A DNA stretch of 64,000 nucleotides from Yersinia pekkanenii. Lineage in GTDB: Bacteria > Pseudomonadota > Gammaproteobacteria > Enterobacterales > Enterobacteriaceae. Below the pieces are notes generated by a model. That model was not told where the DNA came from. It saw only the letters and a list, made by a program, of their open reading frames with translations, and searched no databases. Where the stretch lies: positions 71,656 to 135,655 of the forward strand of contig NZ_CQAZ01000002.1 of assembly GCF_001152565.1 (NCBI RefSeq). Reading direction: 5' to 3'. Position 1 is the stretch's first letter. The number at the start of each line of letters is the position of its first letter. The position numbers were made by a program, and so were the translations under genes. Below, piece by piece: positions 8,515-19,130 of the stretch.

Positions 8515-9861
8515 ATGAAGGTTACGGTTTTTGGTATTGGTTATGTCGGCTTGGTGCAGGCAGCGGTGCTTGCCGAAGTTGGTCATGATGTTCTTTGTAT
8601 TGATGTCGATGCAAACAAAGTTGCTGACCTACAGAAAGGCCGTATCGCTATTTTTGAGCCAGGATTGGCACCTTTGGTAAAAGAAAACTACGAGGAGGGT
8701 AGACTTCGGTTTTCAACAGATGCAAAAGCTGGCGTCGCGCACAGTACCATTCAATTTATTGCCGTTGGCACTCCCCCTGATGAAGATGGTGCGGCTGACC
8801 TTAAATATGTACTTGAAGTTGCTAGTACTATTGCTAAATATATGGATGCACCTAAAGTCATTATCGATAAATCAACAGTGCCAGTAGGTACTGCGGATAA
8901 AGTGCAACAAAGAATAAAAACTGTTCTACAGGAACGTGATAAGGACATCGCATTTAATGTAGTTTCCAACCCCGAGTTTCTAAAAGAAGGGGCAGCTGTT
9001 GCTGATTGTAAACGGCCTGAGCGTATCGTTATCGGTATTGATACTAATGATAATGGTGTAATCGATTTAATTAGCGAACTATACGAGCCCTTCAACCGAA
9101 ATCATGATCGTATGTTAATTATGGATATCCGCAGTGCAGAACTGACCAAATATGCAGCAAACGGTATGTTGGCAACAAAAATCAGTTTTATGAATGAGAT
9201 TGCTAATATAGCTGAACGGGTTGGCGCAGATATCGAGAAAGTGAGACAAGGCATTGGTTCGGACTCACGCATTGGGTACCATTTTATTTATTCCGGCTGT
9301 GGTTATGGTGGTTCCTGTTTTCCAAAAGACATTCAGGCATTAATTCGTACAGCCGAAAGTTATGGTTATCAACCACAACTATTACGGGCTGTAGAGCAAA
9401 TCAATAATGAACAAAAGTATAAATTAGCCGAACTTATTCAGTATCATTTTGATTCACAACTTGCTGGGAAAATATTTGCGCTTTGGGGATTAGCATTCAA
9501 ACCCAATACGGATGACATGCGGGAGGCACCAAGCCGAGTTTTAATGGAGACATTATGGAACGCAGGAGCGATTATTCAAGCTTATGATCCTGAGGCAATG
9601 GATGAGGCTCAGCGCATTTATGGCGCAAGAGATGACCTAAGATTGATGGGAACTAAAGAATCGGCACTACAGGGAGCGGATGCTTTGATTATTTGTACTG
9701 AATGGCAGAGTTTCAGGGCCCCCGATTTTGACATGATCGAGTCCCGGTTAAAACAACCGGTTATTTTTGATGGGCGCAATCTGTACGATCCAGAGCGTTT
9801 AAATAGTCGAGGATTTACTTATTATGGGATTGGTCGCGGTATGTCGATTAATCGGGTGTAA
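8515..9861 (+). CDS. ugd: UDP-glucose 6-dehydrogenase
   Basis: Oxidises UDP-glucose to UDP-glucuronate with two NAD, the precursor for L-Ara4N lipid A modification and some surface glycans. The frame is open from 8464, but the ATG at 8515 follows a GAGG site and begins [19 protein letters not shown], the Rossmann start. The catalytic cysteine is C268 in [12 protein letters not shown], and the C-terminal domain has [20 protein letters not shown]. The 448-residue length is that of the longer Ugd class, whereas E. coli Ugd has 388. A cytoplasmic enzyme located in the usual galU position. Confidence 0.95.
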   Translation: MKVTVFGIGYVGLVQAAVLAEVGHDVLCIDVDANKVADLQKGRIAIFEPGLAPLVKENYEEGRLRFSTDAKAGVAHSTIQFIAVGTPPDEDGAADLKYVLEVASTIAKYMDAPKVIIDKSTVPVGTADKVQQRIKTVLQERDKDIAFNVVSNPEFLKEGAAVADCKRPERIVIGIDTNDNGVIDLISELYEPFNRNHDRMLIMDIRSAELTKYAANGMLATKISFMNEIANIAERVGADIEKVRQGIGSDSRIGYHFIYSGCGYGGSCFPKDIQALIRTAESYGYQPQLLRAVEQINNEQKYKLAELIQYHFDSQLAGKIFALWGLAFKPNTDDMREAPSRVLMETLWNAGAIIQAYDPEAMDEAQRIYGARDDLRLMGTKESALQGADALIICTEWQSFRAPDFDMIESRLKQPVIFDGRNLYDPERLNSRGFTYYGIGRGMSINRV

Positions 9862-10249
9862 GGCGCGTTACAGATGATTTTAAGCGTGAGTACAAAGTTA
9901 AATTAGTTTCTATTTTGTACTCAGCTCATACACAGTGAGACTTAGCAACAGTTCATCGCCAATATTATGCTTTATGAAAATTATCGAATGATTCAGTCGG
10001 TTATATCGATGATGGTGGCTTTATAAATTAACGGAGTATTCTGATGGATATACAATCAGAATCATAACTAAAATTTATTTATCGAAGGCGATATGTTTAG
10101 GTTAGTTGTTCTTGGTTGACTGTATGTAAATTCACCGATGGCCAAGGTGAGAATTTCAACTATGATGGATTTGTTGGAAGGAAGCTAAAAAAATACCCCC
10201 CCTATAATAGGAGGGTATTTTTATCGTAATAATAAATTAATTAAGACTA
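9862..10249. other. ugd-hns convergent intergenic region
   Basis: No gene is seen in these 388 bp. A 9-bp inverted repeat (GAGTACAAA at 9888-9896, TTTGTACTC at 9914-9922) follows ugd, and the hns terminator lies at 10192-10222. Confidence 0.5.
10192..10222 (-). terminator. Terminator of hns (bidirectional form)
   Basis: AATACCCCCCC and GGAGGGTATT pair around TATAATA, with A-run before and T-run after, so it can act on both strands. It lies 28 bp after the hns stop codon. Confidence 0.8.
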
Positions 10250-10657
10250 TTACAGCAGGAAATCATCCAGTGATTTGCCTTCTTCTTCAATGGCTTTCTT
10301 AATCACTGCTGGAGTACGGCCTTGGCCTGTCCAGGTTTTCGTTTCGCCATTTTCGTCTACGTACTTATATTTAGCTGGGCGCGCAGCACGCTTAGCTTTA
10401 GTCGTCGCTTTAGTTGCACTCATCGTTTGCAGCAGTTCATTTGGGTCAATACCGTCAGCAATAAGCATTTCACGGTATTGGCTCAATTTACGTGTGCGTT
10501 CTTCGATTTCTGCTTGTACTTGAGAATCTTCTTCGCGGCGTTCGTTAACGACCACTTCGAGTTTCTCTAGCATTTCTTCTAAAGTTTCTAGAGTGCATTC
10601 ACGTGCTTGTGCACGCAGAGTACGGATGTTGTTAAGAATCTTTAACGCTTCGCTCAT
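10250..10657 (-). CDS. hns: Nucleoid-associated silencer H-NS
   Basis: A 135-residue H-NS. The N-terminal oligomerisation coiled coil covers about residues 1-65 ([20 protein letters not shown]), then a flexible linker rich in Ala, Lys and Thr (about 75-95), and the C-terminal AT-hook-like DNA-binding domain with the core [12 protein letters not shown]. It silences AT-rich and foreign DNA, which here would include the LysR region at 1.1-2.7 kb and the orphan at 54.2 kb (inference). The long AT-rich upstream region fits autoregulation. Gene order hns-tdk-adhE is as in E. coli. Confidence 0.98.
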   Translation of the reverse strand: MSEALKILNNIRTLRAQARECTLETLEEMLEKLEVVVNERREEDSQVQAEIEERTRKLSQYREMLIADGIDPNELLQTMSATKATTKAKRAARPAKYKYVDENGETKTWTGQGRTPAVIKKAIEEEGKSLDDFLL

Positions 10658-11407
10658 TGTCCTGGTCTCAAATTATAATTGGTGGGGGGGCGTCTGGATA
10701 ATAATAGAGTGCTATTTTAATTTCTGCAATAGCCAATTTGATTAGCATACTCGAATTTACGTATTTTATTAGCGAAAAGTTGCTGCTTGCTACTAATAAG
10801 CGATGGATGCTTGTTATTCTCTGTGGTGTTTTTAACGTAAAAGTTCATTTTGCTCGCTAATGACCCTGCACGAGAACATGATTTCCTCACTAAGTTATAA
10901 GTTTGCTTTATATCAATAAAGCAAAAATAGGCTGTTCGCCATGTTGGTATGGGCAATAACTGATCACGCAAGAAAGTCGAGATATTGATATAGCGATCAT
11001 GAAAGATTGAGTAAGGGAAAATCTCTGTATTGGATTTGTCAGATTTTGACAATATTTGTTATCACTATTCTACCAATTAACCATGAAAACACATTACTTG
11101 TATCATTAATGAGCCGATCGTGCGTTCCCATAGCGCAACACTATTGTTAGCCTATTACTCTAATCTGGTTAATGTTCAAGCAGAATGCGTTTACTGTGTC
11201 AATATTGTCAAATTGTTCATGTAAGGTACCTAATAGTAGTACTGAGTTTCAAATGAAAGGACAAACCGCGTCATTAACTTGATCGTTACTTAATATAGAA
11301 AACAGCAATATAGAGACGTCGCCTGCTCCAAGTAAAGTCTGATTCATGATAAACTTTGTTCACATTGTCATTGTGACCATTCATTATACCATTGGAGTTA
11401 CGGGCCC
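10658..11407. other. hns-tdk divergent intergenic region (750 bp)
   Basis: Holds the divergent promoters of hns and tdk. It is AT-rich with a C7-8 run just before hns (10684-10690 on the plus strand as G). No protein-coding gene is supported: the one longer minus-strand frame has no family resemblance or ribosome site. Confidence 0.5.
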
Positions 11408-12007
11408 ATGGCTCAACTTTATTTTTATTACTCTGCGATGAATGCAGGGAAATCTACCGCGCTGTTGCAGTCCTCTTATAACTACCAAGAACGAGGTATG
11501 CGTACCTTGGTGTTTACCGCAGAGATAGACAATCGCTTTGCTGTCGGGACTGTCAGTTCACGCATTGGCCTGTCCTCACCGGCTCTGCTTTATAATAGTG
11601 CAACATCACTATTATCCATTATCACTGTGCAACATCAGGCAAAACCCATTCATTGTATTTTGCTTGATGAATGCCAATTCTTGACTAAAGAGCAAGTTCA
11701 GGAATTGTGCCAGGTGGTGGATGAATTGAATATCCCAGTGTTATGTTACGGCTTACGTACGGATTTCCTCGGCGAATTATTTCCCGGCAGCAAATATTTA
11801 TTGTCTTGGGCTGATAAATTGGTTGAACTGAAAACAATTTGTCATTGTGGCCGCAAAGCGAACATGGTGCTGCGCTTGGATGAACAGGGCAGAGCGGTGC
11901 ATAATGGTGAACAAGTGGTTATTGGTGGCAACGAAAGCTATGTCTCTGTCTGTCGACGTCATTATAAAGAAGCCATTAAAGCGGCTTGTCTTCAGCATCA
12001 CTCTTAA
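11408..12007 (+). CDS. tdk: Thymidine kinase
   Basis: Phosphorylates thymidine with ATP in the salvage pathway. A type II (tetrameric) enzyme: P-loop SAMNAGKST (residues 9-17), Walker B-like LLDECQF, and the zinc site from CHCG and CRRH near the C-terminus. Length is 199 residues (E. coli 205). ATG follows GGAG. An inverted repeat with a 12-bp stem (12028-12066) right after the stop may end the transcript. Confidence 0.96.
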   Translation: MAQLYFYYSAMNAGKSTALLQSSYNYQERGMRTLVFTAEIDNRFAVGTVSSRIGLSSPALLYNSATSLLSIITVQHQAKPIHCILLDECQFLTKEQVQELCQVVDELNIPVLCYGLRTDFLGELFPGSKYLLSWADKLVELKTICHCGRKANMVLRLDEQGRAVHNGEQVVIGGNESYVSVCRRHYKEAIKAACLQHHS

Positions 12008-12491
12008 ACGCTAATTATCCGCAACAGGCTACCTCACAGGACTTATTGTTGAAGCTGTGGGGTAGCTAGCCTCCCGTTGAGTTGATTCCATATGGCTTCA
12101 TATATTTCGTTTATGCCCGTGGCAAGCATTTGCCCTTAGGTTATATCCCTAAGAGAGTACTAAATTGATTTTATTGCTAAACGTTGCTCAATATCGCCAA
12201 ATAGATACAGCCAAGTGACACTGAACCCATCAGGATATCTGGGATTGAGTGACATTATTGCGATGTGACATTTCATCGCGTAGGGCACTGGCGGGTTGTT
12301 GGGGCTGATATAAATAGCCATGCGGAGAGACTAAAGGGATCGGTAAGTTGCGAGCGAGGCTGGTGATTTAAGGGTTATGTTATGCAATTAAGCATGATTA
12401 TAAAAAGAACCCCCCAATCAGCAATGGCTATTGGGGGGTATATTTTCTGTTGCTTACCCCATCCGAAAATGGGGTTTACACATTAAGATTA
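12008..12491. other. tdk-adhE convergent intergenic region
   Basis: Contains a 12-bp stem hairpin after tdk (GCTACCTCACAG at 12028-12039 with CTGTGGGGTAGC at 12055-12066), the strong hairpin at 12401-12445 and a third hairpin ACCCCAT/ATGGGGT near 12456-12476. Nothing coding is seen. Confidence 0.5.
12401..12445 (-). terminator. adhE terminator
   Basis: ACCCCCCAAT (12409-12418) pairs exactly with ATTGGGGGGT (12430-12439). On the minus strand it is followed by TCTTTTTATAA, so it is a good intrinsic terminator for adhE; on the plus strand a weaker T-rich tail would also serve tdk. Confidence 0.85.
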
Positions 12492-15173
12492 TTATTGCTT
12501 CTTGGCTTTCTTCTCAGCTTTTGGCGCAGGAGTTGCGGCAACAGCAACGTCTTCACGATCAAGCTCTTCACTAAATTCGCGGCCGTAATAAGTATCCATC
12601 AGGATCTGTTTCAGCTCAGAGATCAGTGGGTAACGTGGGTTAGCCCCAGTACACTGGTCATCAAATGCATCTTCAGACAGTTTGTCTACTTTCGCTAAGA
12701 AGTCAGCTTCCTGAACGCCAGCTTCACGGATTGACGCAGGGATACCCAATTCAGCTTTGATCTCATCTAACCAAGTCAGCAGTTTCTGAATTTTTTGTGC
12801 AGTCCGGTCGCCCGGCGCACTCAGACCCAAGTGGTCTGCAATTTCAGCATAGCGACGACGCGCTTGTGGGCGGTCATATTGGCTGAAAGCAGTCTGCTTA
12901 GTTGGGTTGTCATTCGCGTTGTAGCGGATAACGTTGGAAATCAACATAGCGTTTGCCAAACCGTGTGGAATATGGAACTCAGAACCCAGTTTATGGGCCA
13001 TTGAGTGACAAACACCCAAGAAGGCGTTGGCAAAAGCGATACCAGCAATAGTCGCGGCGTTGTGAACACGTTCACGTGCAACCGGATTTTTTGCCCCTTC
13101 ATGGTAACTGGCTGGCAGGAATTCTTTCAGCAGTTTCAGCGCTTGCAGAGCCTGACCGTCAGAATATTCATTCGCCAATACAGAGACATAGGCTTCCAGC
13201 GCATGGGTTACCGCATCCAGGCCACCGAAGGCACACAGAGACTTAGGCATATTCATAACCAGGTTGGCATCAACGATTGCCATATCTGGAGTCAATGCAT
13301 AGTCAGCCAATGGATATTTCTGGCCTGTTGCATCGTCGGTGACAACCGCAAATGGTGTTACTTCTGAACCGGTACCTGATGTGGTTGTTACGGCGATCAT
13401 TTTCGCTTTCACACCCATTTTCGGGAACTTGTAGATACGCTTACGGATATCCATAAAGCGTAATGCCAGCTCTTCGAAGTGAGTTTCAGGATGCTCGTAC
13501 ATGACCCACATGATTTTTGCAGCATCCATCGGTGAACCACCACCCAGCGCGATAATCACGTCTGGTTTGAAGGAGTTCATCTGCTCTGCACCTTTACGCA
13601 CGATGCTCAGGGTAGGGTCCGCTTCTACCTCGAAGAAGACTTCAGTTTCAATACCGTGAGATTTCAGTACGCTGGTAATTTGATCAGCATAACCGTTGTT
13701 GAATAAGTAGCGGTCAGTCACGATGAAGGCACGTTTTGCACCGTCAGTTGCCACTTCTTCCAACGCGATAGGCAGGGAGCCACGGCGGAAGTAAATAGAT
13801 TTCGGGAGTTTATGCCACAACATGTTTTCTGCTCGCTTAGCCACAGTTTTCTTGTTGATCAAGTGCTTCGGACCGACGTTCTCAGAGATGGAGTTCCCCC
13901 CCCAAGAGCCACAACCCAGCGTCAGTGATGGCGCTACTTTGAAGTTATACAGGTCACCGATACCACCATGAGAGGCAGGCGTGTTGATCAGAATTCGGGC
14001 GGTTTTCATTTTATCGCCGAAATACTTAACGCGTGCAGGCTGGTTATCCTGGTCGGTATACAGGCAAGAGGTATGGCCGATACCGCCCATTTCTACTAGT
14101 TTCTCTGCTTTTTCAACCGCGTCTTCAAAGTTCTTCGCACGATACATTGCCAACGTCGGTGACAGTTTTTCGTGAGCGAATGGCTCGGATTCATCAACAA
14201 TTTTAACTTCACCGATAAGGATTTTGGTGTTGCCAGGAACTTTGATACCCGCCATTTCAGCAATTTTAGTTGCCGGCTGACCCACAATCGCCGCGTTCAG
14301 GCCGCCATTCTTCAGGATAATATCCTGAACAGCTTTCAACTCTTTACCTTGTAACAGGTAGCCACCGTGGGAAGAGAAACGTTCGCGAACAGCATCGTAA
14401 ACTGAATCAACGACGATAATGGACTGTTCTGACGCGCAAATCACACCGTTATCGAAAGTTTTAGACATCAAGATGGAGGCAACAACACGTTTGATATCGG
14501 CAGTTTCGTCAACGACGACCGGCGTGTTACCTGCACCAACACCGATAGCGGGTTTACCAGAACTATAGGCCGCTTTAACCATACCTGGGCCACCCGTCGC
14601 CAGAATCAGGTTAATGTCTGGGTGGTGCATCAGTTGATTAGACAACTCAACGGTAGGCGCATCAATCCAACCGATAATATCTGCTGGCGCACCTGCAGCG
14701 ATAGCGGCTTGAAGCACGATATCGGCGGCTTTATTGGTTGCGTCTTTAGCTCGTGGATGTGGAGAGAATACGATACCGTTACGGGTCTTCAAGCTAATCA
14801 ATGCCTTGAAGATCGCAGTAGACGTTGGGTTAGTCGTTGGTACGATACCGCAGATCAGACCTATTGGTTCTGCGATAGTGATAGTACCGAAGGTTTTATC
14901 TTCTTCCAGGATGCCACAGGTCTTTTCATCTTTGTAAGCATTGTAAATGTATTCTGAAGCAAAGTGGTTTTTGATCACTTTATCTTCAACAATACCCATA
15001 CCCGATTCTTCTACCGCCAATTTGGCCAAAGGAATACGGGCATCCGCTGCGGCTAACGCTGCGGCACGGAAGATTTTATCAACCTGCTCTTGAGTAAAGT
15101 TGGCATACTCGCGCTGGGCTTTCTTGACGCGTGCTACTAACTCGTTAAGTTCAGCGACATTCGTTACAGCCAT
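12492..15173 (-). CDS. adhE: Bifunctional acetaldehyde-CoA / alcohol dehydrogenase
   Basis: Reduces acetyl-CoA to acetaldehyde and then ethanol, regenerating NAD in fermentation; forms spirosome filaments in the cytoplasm. Residues 1-440 are the aldehyde dehydrogenase half with catalytic Cys in GVICASEQS. Residues 450-870 are the iron-dependent alcohol dehydrogenase half with GGGSPMDAAK and the Fe ligands in THALEAY and HSMAHKLGSEFHIPHG. Length is 893 (E. coli 891). The C-terminal tail is Ala/Lys-rich. A long upstream region with a CRP-like palindrome suggests a distal promoter, as in E. coli. Confidence 0.98.
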   Translation of the reverse strand: MAVTNVAELNELVARVKKAQREYANFTQEQVDKIFRAAALAAADARIPLAKLAVEESGMGIVEDKVIKNHFASEYIYNAYKDEKTCGILEEDKTFGTITIAEPIGLICGIVPTTNPTSTAIFKALISLKTRNGIVFSPHPRAKDATNKAADIVLQAAIAAGAPADIIGWIDAPTVELSNQLMHHPDINLILATGGPGMVKAAYSSGKPAIGVGAGNTPVVVDETADIKRVVASILMSKTFDNGVICASEQSIIVVDSVYDAVRERFSSHGGYLLQGKELKAVQDIILKNGGLNAAIVGQPATKIAEMAGIKVPGNTKILIGEVKIVDESEPFAHEKLSPTLAMYRAKNFEDAVEKAEKLVEMGGIGHTSCLYTDQDNQPARVKYFGDKMKTARILINTPASHGGIGDLYNFKVAPSLTLGCGSWGGNSISENVGPKHLINKKTVAKRAENMLWHKLPKSIYFRRGSLPIALEEVATDGAKRAFIVTDRYLFNNGYADQITSVLKSHGIETEVFFEVEADPTLSIVRKGAEQMNSFKPDVIIALGGGSPMDAAKIMWVMYEHPETHFEELALRFMDIRKRIYKFPKMGVKAKMIAVTTTSGTGSEVTPFAVVTDDATGQKYPLADYALTPDMAIVDANLVMNMPKSLCAFGGLDAVTHALEAYVSVLANEYSDGQALQALKLLKEFLPASYHEGAKNPVARERVHNAATIAGIAFANAFLGVCHSMAHKLGSEFHIPHGLANAMLISNVIRYNANDNPTKQTAFSQYDRPQARRRYAEIADHLGLSAPGDRTAQKIQKLLTWLDEIKAELGIPASIREAGVQEADFLAKVDKLSEDAFDDQCTGANPRYPLISELKQILMDTYYGREFSEELDREDVAVAATPAPKAEKKAKKQ

Positions 15174-15865
15174 AATGCTCTCCTGATAATGTTAAACTCT
15201 TTTAGTAAATGAGCTGTTGAAGCAACTAGTATAGACAGGCTCTAGCGTGCTGTATGGTCAAATAGAGATAGTTTTATAGCTTACTTTCTCATTTATTACC
15301 GCTGATTTACTGAAAGAGCTTTTGTTTCACAAGGGATAAAATAGGGGGAAGAAAATACCTTTTTCAACCTGACACTCTTTATTACCCAGTGGAATCGCTC
15401 TCTACCACCGCTCAGAGCTTAACTATTCTTAGGTATACATTTCGTGATTTAAATCACAAAAACGTCAAGCTGACACCATTCAGCAGTTATTTGTTGAGAG
15501 TAATTATCATTAACTAAAATAAATTGATAATTCATGACCCTAACGGATCATTACCCCTACAGGTTGTTAACAATTATTGTCATTTTAAGCGCTAAACATT
15601 CACCCCATATAAATGCGGGTTTATTACATGGATTCCTATGACTAATTCTATTACATTAGCGCGCACATCTATTGGGATGCCATTCTAAGGGTGATTTTTA
15701 GTGGAAAGAACTGCATTCAGGTGCTGAAATTATGCAGATCAGCTTCTGATATCATTTACGTCGTAAATTTTCTAGGTTCGAGCTACAAGGTGTGTTGTCC
15801 TGGGGCATTAATTATAATGACCTGTTATCTGTGATGTATTTATCAGCAATTGCGCGGAGTGATGT
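15174..15865. other. adhE-ychE divergent regulatory region (692 bp)
   Basis: No ORF. It holds a CRP-like site at 15443-15458 (CGTGA-TTTAAA-TCACA, one mismatch), about 280 bp upstream of adhE, close to where the distal adhE start is in E. coli. An inverted pair AATTATCA/TGATAATT lies near 15503-15534. Confidence 0.55.
15443..15458. promoter_or_regulatory. CRP-like palindrome in adhE upstream region
   Basis: CGTGATTTAAATCACA differs from the CRP core TGTGA-N6-TCACA at one base. FNR or ArcA could also read AT-rich palindromes of this type; which protein binds is not decided by the sequence. Confidence 0.5.
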
Positions 15866-16510
15866 GTGAGTCAATCACTGTTGGATCTTTCAGGTTACAT
15901 CAAGTTTTTTGTTGGCTTATTTGCACTGGTTAATCCGGTGGGCATATTGCCGGTATTTATCAGTATGACCAGCTATCAGGCTGCTGCTGGGCGGGATAAA
16001 ACCAATCTGACAGCTAACTTGTCGGTCGCCATAATCTTGTGTATCTCCTTGTTTTTTGGAGATTCTATCCTGAAAATTTTTGGTATTTCCATTGATTCAT
16101 TCCGTATTGCCGGTGGGATACTGGTGGTTAGCATTGCGATGTCGATGATCAGCGGAAAACTGGGTGAAGATAAGCAAAACAAGCAAGAAAAAACAGAAAC
16201 TGCGGTCCGTGAAAGTATTGGTGTCGTCCCACTCGCATTACCATTGATGGCAGGACCGGGTGCTATTAGCTCAACTATTGTTTGGAGTTCTCGTTACCAC
16301 AGTTGGCCGAATTTACTGGGGCTAACGGTAGCTATCGCTTTATTCGCTTTCTGTTGTTGGCTGTTATTCCGTGCCGCGCCTCTATTAGTTCGGTTGTTAG
16401 GGCAAACGGGTATTAACGTCATAACGCGAATTATGGGGTTGCTGCTAATGGCATTAGGCATCGAATTTATTGTTACCGGTCTCAAGGCGATTTTCCCCGG
16501 ATTGCTTTAA
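15866..16510 (+). CDS. ychE: MarC family inner-membrane protein YchE
   Basis: A 214-residue polytopic membrane protein with about six transmembrane segments (for example FFVGLFALVNPVGILPVFI near the start). It matches the MarC/UPF0056 family; transport function is unknown. The GTG start at 15866 follows GGAG and begins MSQSLLDLSGYIKFF. It is divergent from adhE and precedes opp as in E. coli, with its own terminator after the stop. Confidence 0.93.
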   Translation: MSQSLLDLSGYIKFFVGLFALVNPVGILPVFISMTSYQAAAGRDKTNLTANLSVAIILCISLFFGDSILKIFGISIDSFRIAGGILVVSIAMSMISGKLGEDKQNKQEKTETAVRESIGVVPLALPLMAGPGAISSTIVWSSRYHSWPNLLGLTVAIALFAFCCWLLFRAAPLLVRLLGQTGINVITRIMGLLLMALGIEFIVTGLKAIFPGLL

Positions 16511-17220
16511 TCTCTCCTGACTACCCTTATACCAAGGCCACCGGTTTATTCTCGGTGGCTTTTGTCATTCTATAAGCCTGATATTTGAATACTTAGGCAT
16601 TGATTTGGTGCAAATAATGTATGAACTTTAATCTGTTGCACTTAAATGCTGCAATAATAGTTGCTCTGTAGAAATAATTTGGCTTAAGGCTTATTTGTTC
16701 ATCTTTAATAGCTGCTTTACTGATGCCAGATTAAATTTAATACATTATTTGTTGTTAAAATGCTCACATCATTCTATAGGGCTTGTGCGGAATTTATCTA
16801 GATGTTATTAGTGATTACACTGTAATGGTAGGTGTTTATTCTGGTAATGATGTTGATGTTAACTTTATGTTTCTAAAACCGGGGGTTTTAAGTTTCCCCT
16901 GATATAAAGTTAAAATTAATATTATAATTATCCAATAAAATCAATTTGTTAATTTTTTTTATAATGGTTGGCTCAGTTGTTTATTCTCATTGGTGGCTCA
17001 CTAGAAAAGAGAATTGCTTAACATTTCTGTAAAATTTATTGGCGTCAGATTTCAGGTTCTGTTAGTTTCCGGACAACTTTCAATGAGAGATTTCTTGTTT
17101 TTTTCATGAAACTAAACCGTAATTCTGATTTTTGGAATAGTTATTGCTAGTCGTTGTTGGCGGCAGATTGGCATAAACCTTGAGAAAAACATCACAAAAT
17201 CTCGTAAAGGGCGGTTAGAA
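16511..17220. other. ychE-oppA intergenic region (710 bp)
   Basis: After the ychE terminator this is AT-rich non-coding DNA that must contain the opp promoter and a long 5' leader. In E. coli the oppA leader is a GcvB sRNA target; I did not locate that pairing here. No ORF is supported. Confidence 0.45.
16535..16564 (+). terminator. ychE terminator
   Basis: GCCACCG (16537-16543) pairs with CGGTGGC (16553-16559), followed by TTTTGTC. Confidence 0.8.
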
Positions 17221-18867
17221 ATGCAAATAAAGTTTAAGCAACGGCCACTGGCAATAATTGGCACTCTTCTGGCTTTGTCATTTTCGTCCGTATTGATGGC
17301 GGCGGTAGTTCCTGCGGGTGTGGTATTAGCGATAGATCAAAGTATTACCGTTAATAATGGTTCTGAGGTCGCCTCTTTGGACCCGCATAAAGTAGAGGGA
17401 AACCCTGAAACTAATATTATCCTGAATTTATTAGAAGGCTTGGTTAGCAATGATGCTAATGGTCATATTATTCCTGCCGTTGCTACCCACTGGGATAATG
17501 ATGGTTATAAGGTATGGACCTTCCATCTGCGTGATAATGCGGTATGGAGTGATGGGACTCCGGTCACGGCCCAAGATTTCGTGTATAGCTGGCAGCGATT
17601 GGCCGATCCGAAAGTGGGGTCACCGTATGCCAGTTATTTGCAGTATGCTCAAATTAAGAATGTTGACGAAGTATTAAAAGGCACCAAAAAACCCGATGAG
17701 TTAGGTGTTAAGGCGTTAGATGCTAAAACGTTGCAAGTGACCTTAACTGAACCTGTCCCTTACTTTATCAGTATGTTGTCACACACCTCGATGAAACCCG
17801 TTAAGCGTGAGGTTGTTGAAAAATACGGGGATAAATGGACTCTGCCACAACACTTTATCGGTAATGGTGCCTACCAATTAAAAGATTGGGTGGTCAATGA
17901 GCGGATCGTGTTAGAACGTAGTCCGACTTACTGGAATAACAAAGAAACAGTGATCAATAAGGTAACCTTTTTGCCAATAGCGTCTGAAGTAAGTGATATT
18001 AATCGCTTTCGCAGCGGTGAGGTCGATATTACCAACAGCGCCATTCCTGCGAATCTTTTTGCCAAAATGAAGAGAGATCTGCCATTACAGATTCATGTCA
18101 GCCCGTATCTGTGTACGTTCTATTACGAAATTAATAATGAAAAAGTGCCATTTACCGATGCCAGAGTAAGAACAGCCATCAAACTAACGCTGGATCGTGA
18201 CATTATCGCGACCCAGATTATGGGGCAAGGGCAAATACCTGCTTATGGTTTTACGCCGACGTTTACCGACGACGGTAATTTTGCTTTACCCGAATGGGCA
18301 AGTTGGACGCAGGAAGAACGTAATGCTGAAGCCAGGAAACTGCTGGCTGAGGCCGGTTTTAATGTTCAAAACCCATTAAAATTTAATTTGCTCTACAGCA
18401 CCTCAGATCAAAATAAGCAGCAGGCTATTGCCGCGGCCTCTATGTGGAAAAAAAATCTGGGTGCGATAGTAACCTTACAGAACCAAGAATGGAAAACGTC
18501 GTTAGAAAGCCGCCATCAAGGGCAGTTTGATGTCGCCAGAGCGACCTGGTGTGGCGATTACAACGAGCCGAGCGCCTTTCTGAATATGTTGTTATCGGAC
18601 AGCAGCAATAATACTTTCTTCTATAAGAATCCTGAGTTTGATGCGCTGTTGGCGAAAACACTGGCGGCTCCTAATACCAAAGCGCGCACCGCGTTATATC
18701 AGCATGCTGAGAATATATTGGATAAAGATTCTGCGATGGTGCCCGTTTATTACCGCGTCAGTGTCCGGCTTATTAGGCCCACAGTCGGTGGGTTTACCGG
18801 CAAGGATCCACAAGATTTAATGGATTTAAAAAATCTGTATATTCGCAAGTTGCCGCAACAAAAATAG
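17221..18867 (+). CDS. oppA: Oligopeptide-binding protein OppA, first paralogue
   Basis: A periplasmic peptide-binding lipofamily SBP_bac_5 protein of 548 residues. Residues 1-28 are a signal peptide (charged MQIKFKQR, hydrophobic core, VLMAA). The mature part has NNGSEVASLDPHKVEGNPE and VWSDGTPVTAQDFVYSWQRL, standard for OppA. It is clearly a paralogue of the next gene; sequence differs in the first strands and the C-terminus (RKLPQQK). Being first behind the long leader, it may be expressed at a different level. Peptide preference cannot be predicted from sequence. Confidence 0.93.
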   Translation: MQIKFKQRPLAIIGTLLALSFSSVLMAAVVPAGVVLAIDQSITVNNGSEVASLDPHKVEGNPETNIILNLLEGLVSNDANGHIIPAVATHWDNDGYKVWTFHLRDNAVWSDGTPVTAQDFVYSWQRLADPKVGSPYASYLQYAQIKNVDEVLKGTKKPDELGVKALDAKTLQVTLTEPVPYFISMLSHTSMKPVKREVVEKYGDKWTLPQHFIGNGAYQLKDWVVNERIVLERSPTYWNNKETVINKVTFLPIASEVSDINRFRSGEVDITNSAIPANLFAKMKRDLPLQIHVSPYLCTFYYEINNEKVPFTDARVRTAIKLTLDRDIIATQIMGQGQIPAYGFTPTFTDDGNFALPEWASWTQEERNAEARKLLAEAGFNVQNPLKFNLLYSTSDQNKQQAIAAASMWKKNLGAIVTLQNQEWKTSLESRHQGQFDVARATWCGDYNEPSAFLNMLLSDSSNNTFFYKNPEFDALLAKTLAAPNTKARTALYQHAENILDKDSAMVPVYYRVSVRLIRPTVGGFTGKDPQDLMDLKNLYIRKLPQQK

Positions 18868-19130
18868 AGTCATAAAAGACATAGCAGTAAAAACAAACTT
18901 ATATGTTAATTGTTCATCGTCGTGAGTCGTTGTGACATGACATTGGTAAGAAAACAGACAGAGTAATAGGGATGTATCGCACAGTATGGATTTTAGTCTG
19001 ATGCTGATACAGAGGGATATTACATTGCCGGATTCGTTCCCCGTGCGATGTAATGTAAAAATACCTTTTAAAGGTGAAGCTTGCTCAGTCACTGAGCGAT
19101 GCGATAATAAAAACTGGAGTGGATATCAGC

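Noticed and set aside
10717-11052. 111-codon minus-strand ORF upstream of hns
   Set aside because: No ribosome site, no family resemblance, AT-rich regulatory region; chance frame.
11354-11390. TTCACATTGTCATTGTGAC before tdk as CRP site
   Set aside because: The half-sites are in everted order (TCACA...TGTGA), not the CRP arrangement.
12450-12698. Plus-strand ORF at adhE 3' end
   Set aside because: Shadow of adhE with no coding features.
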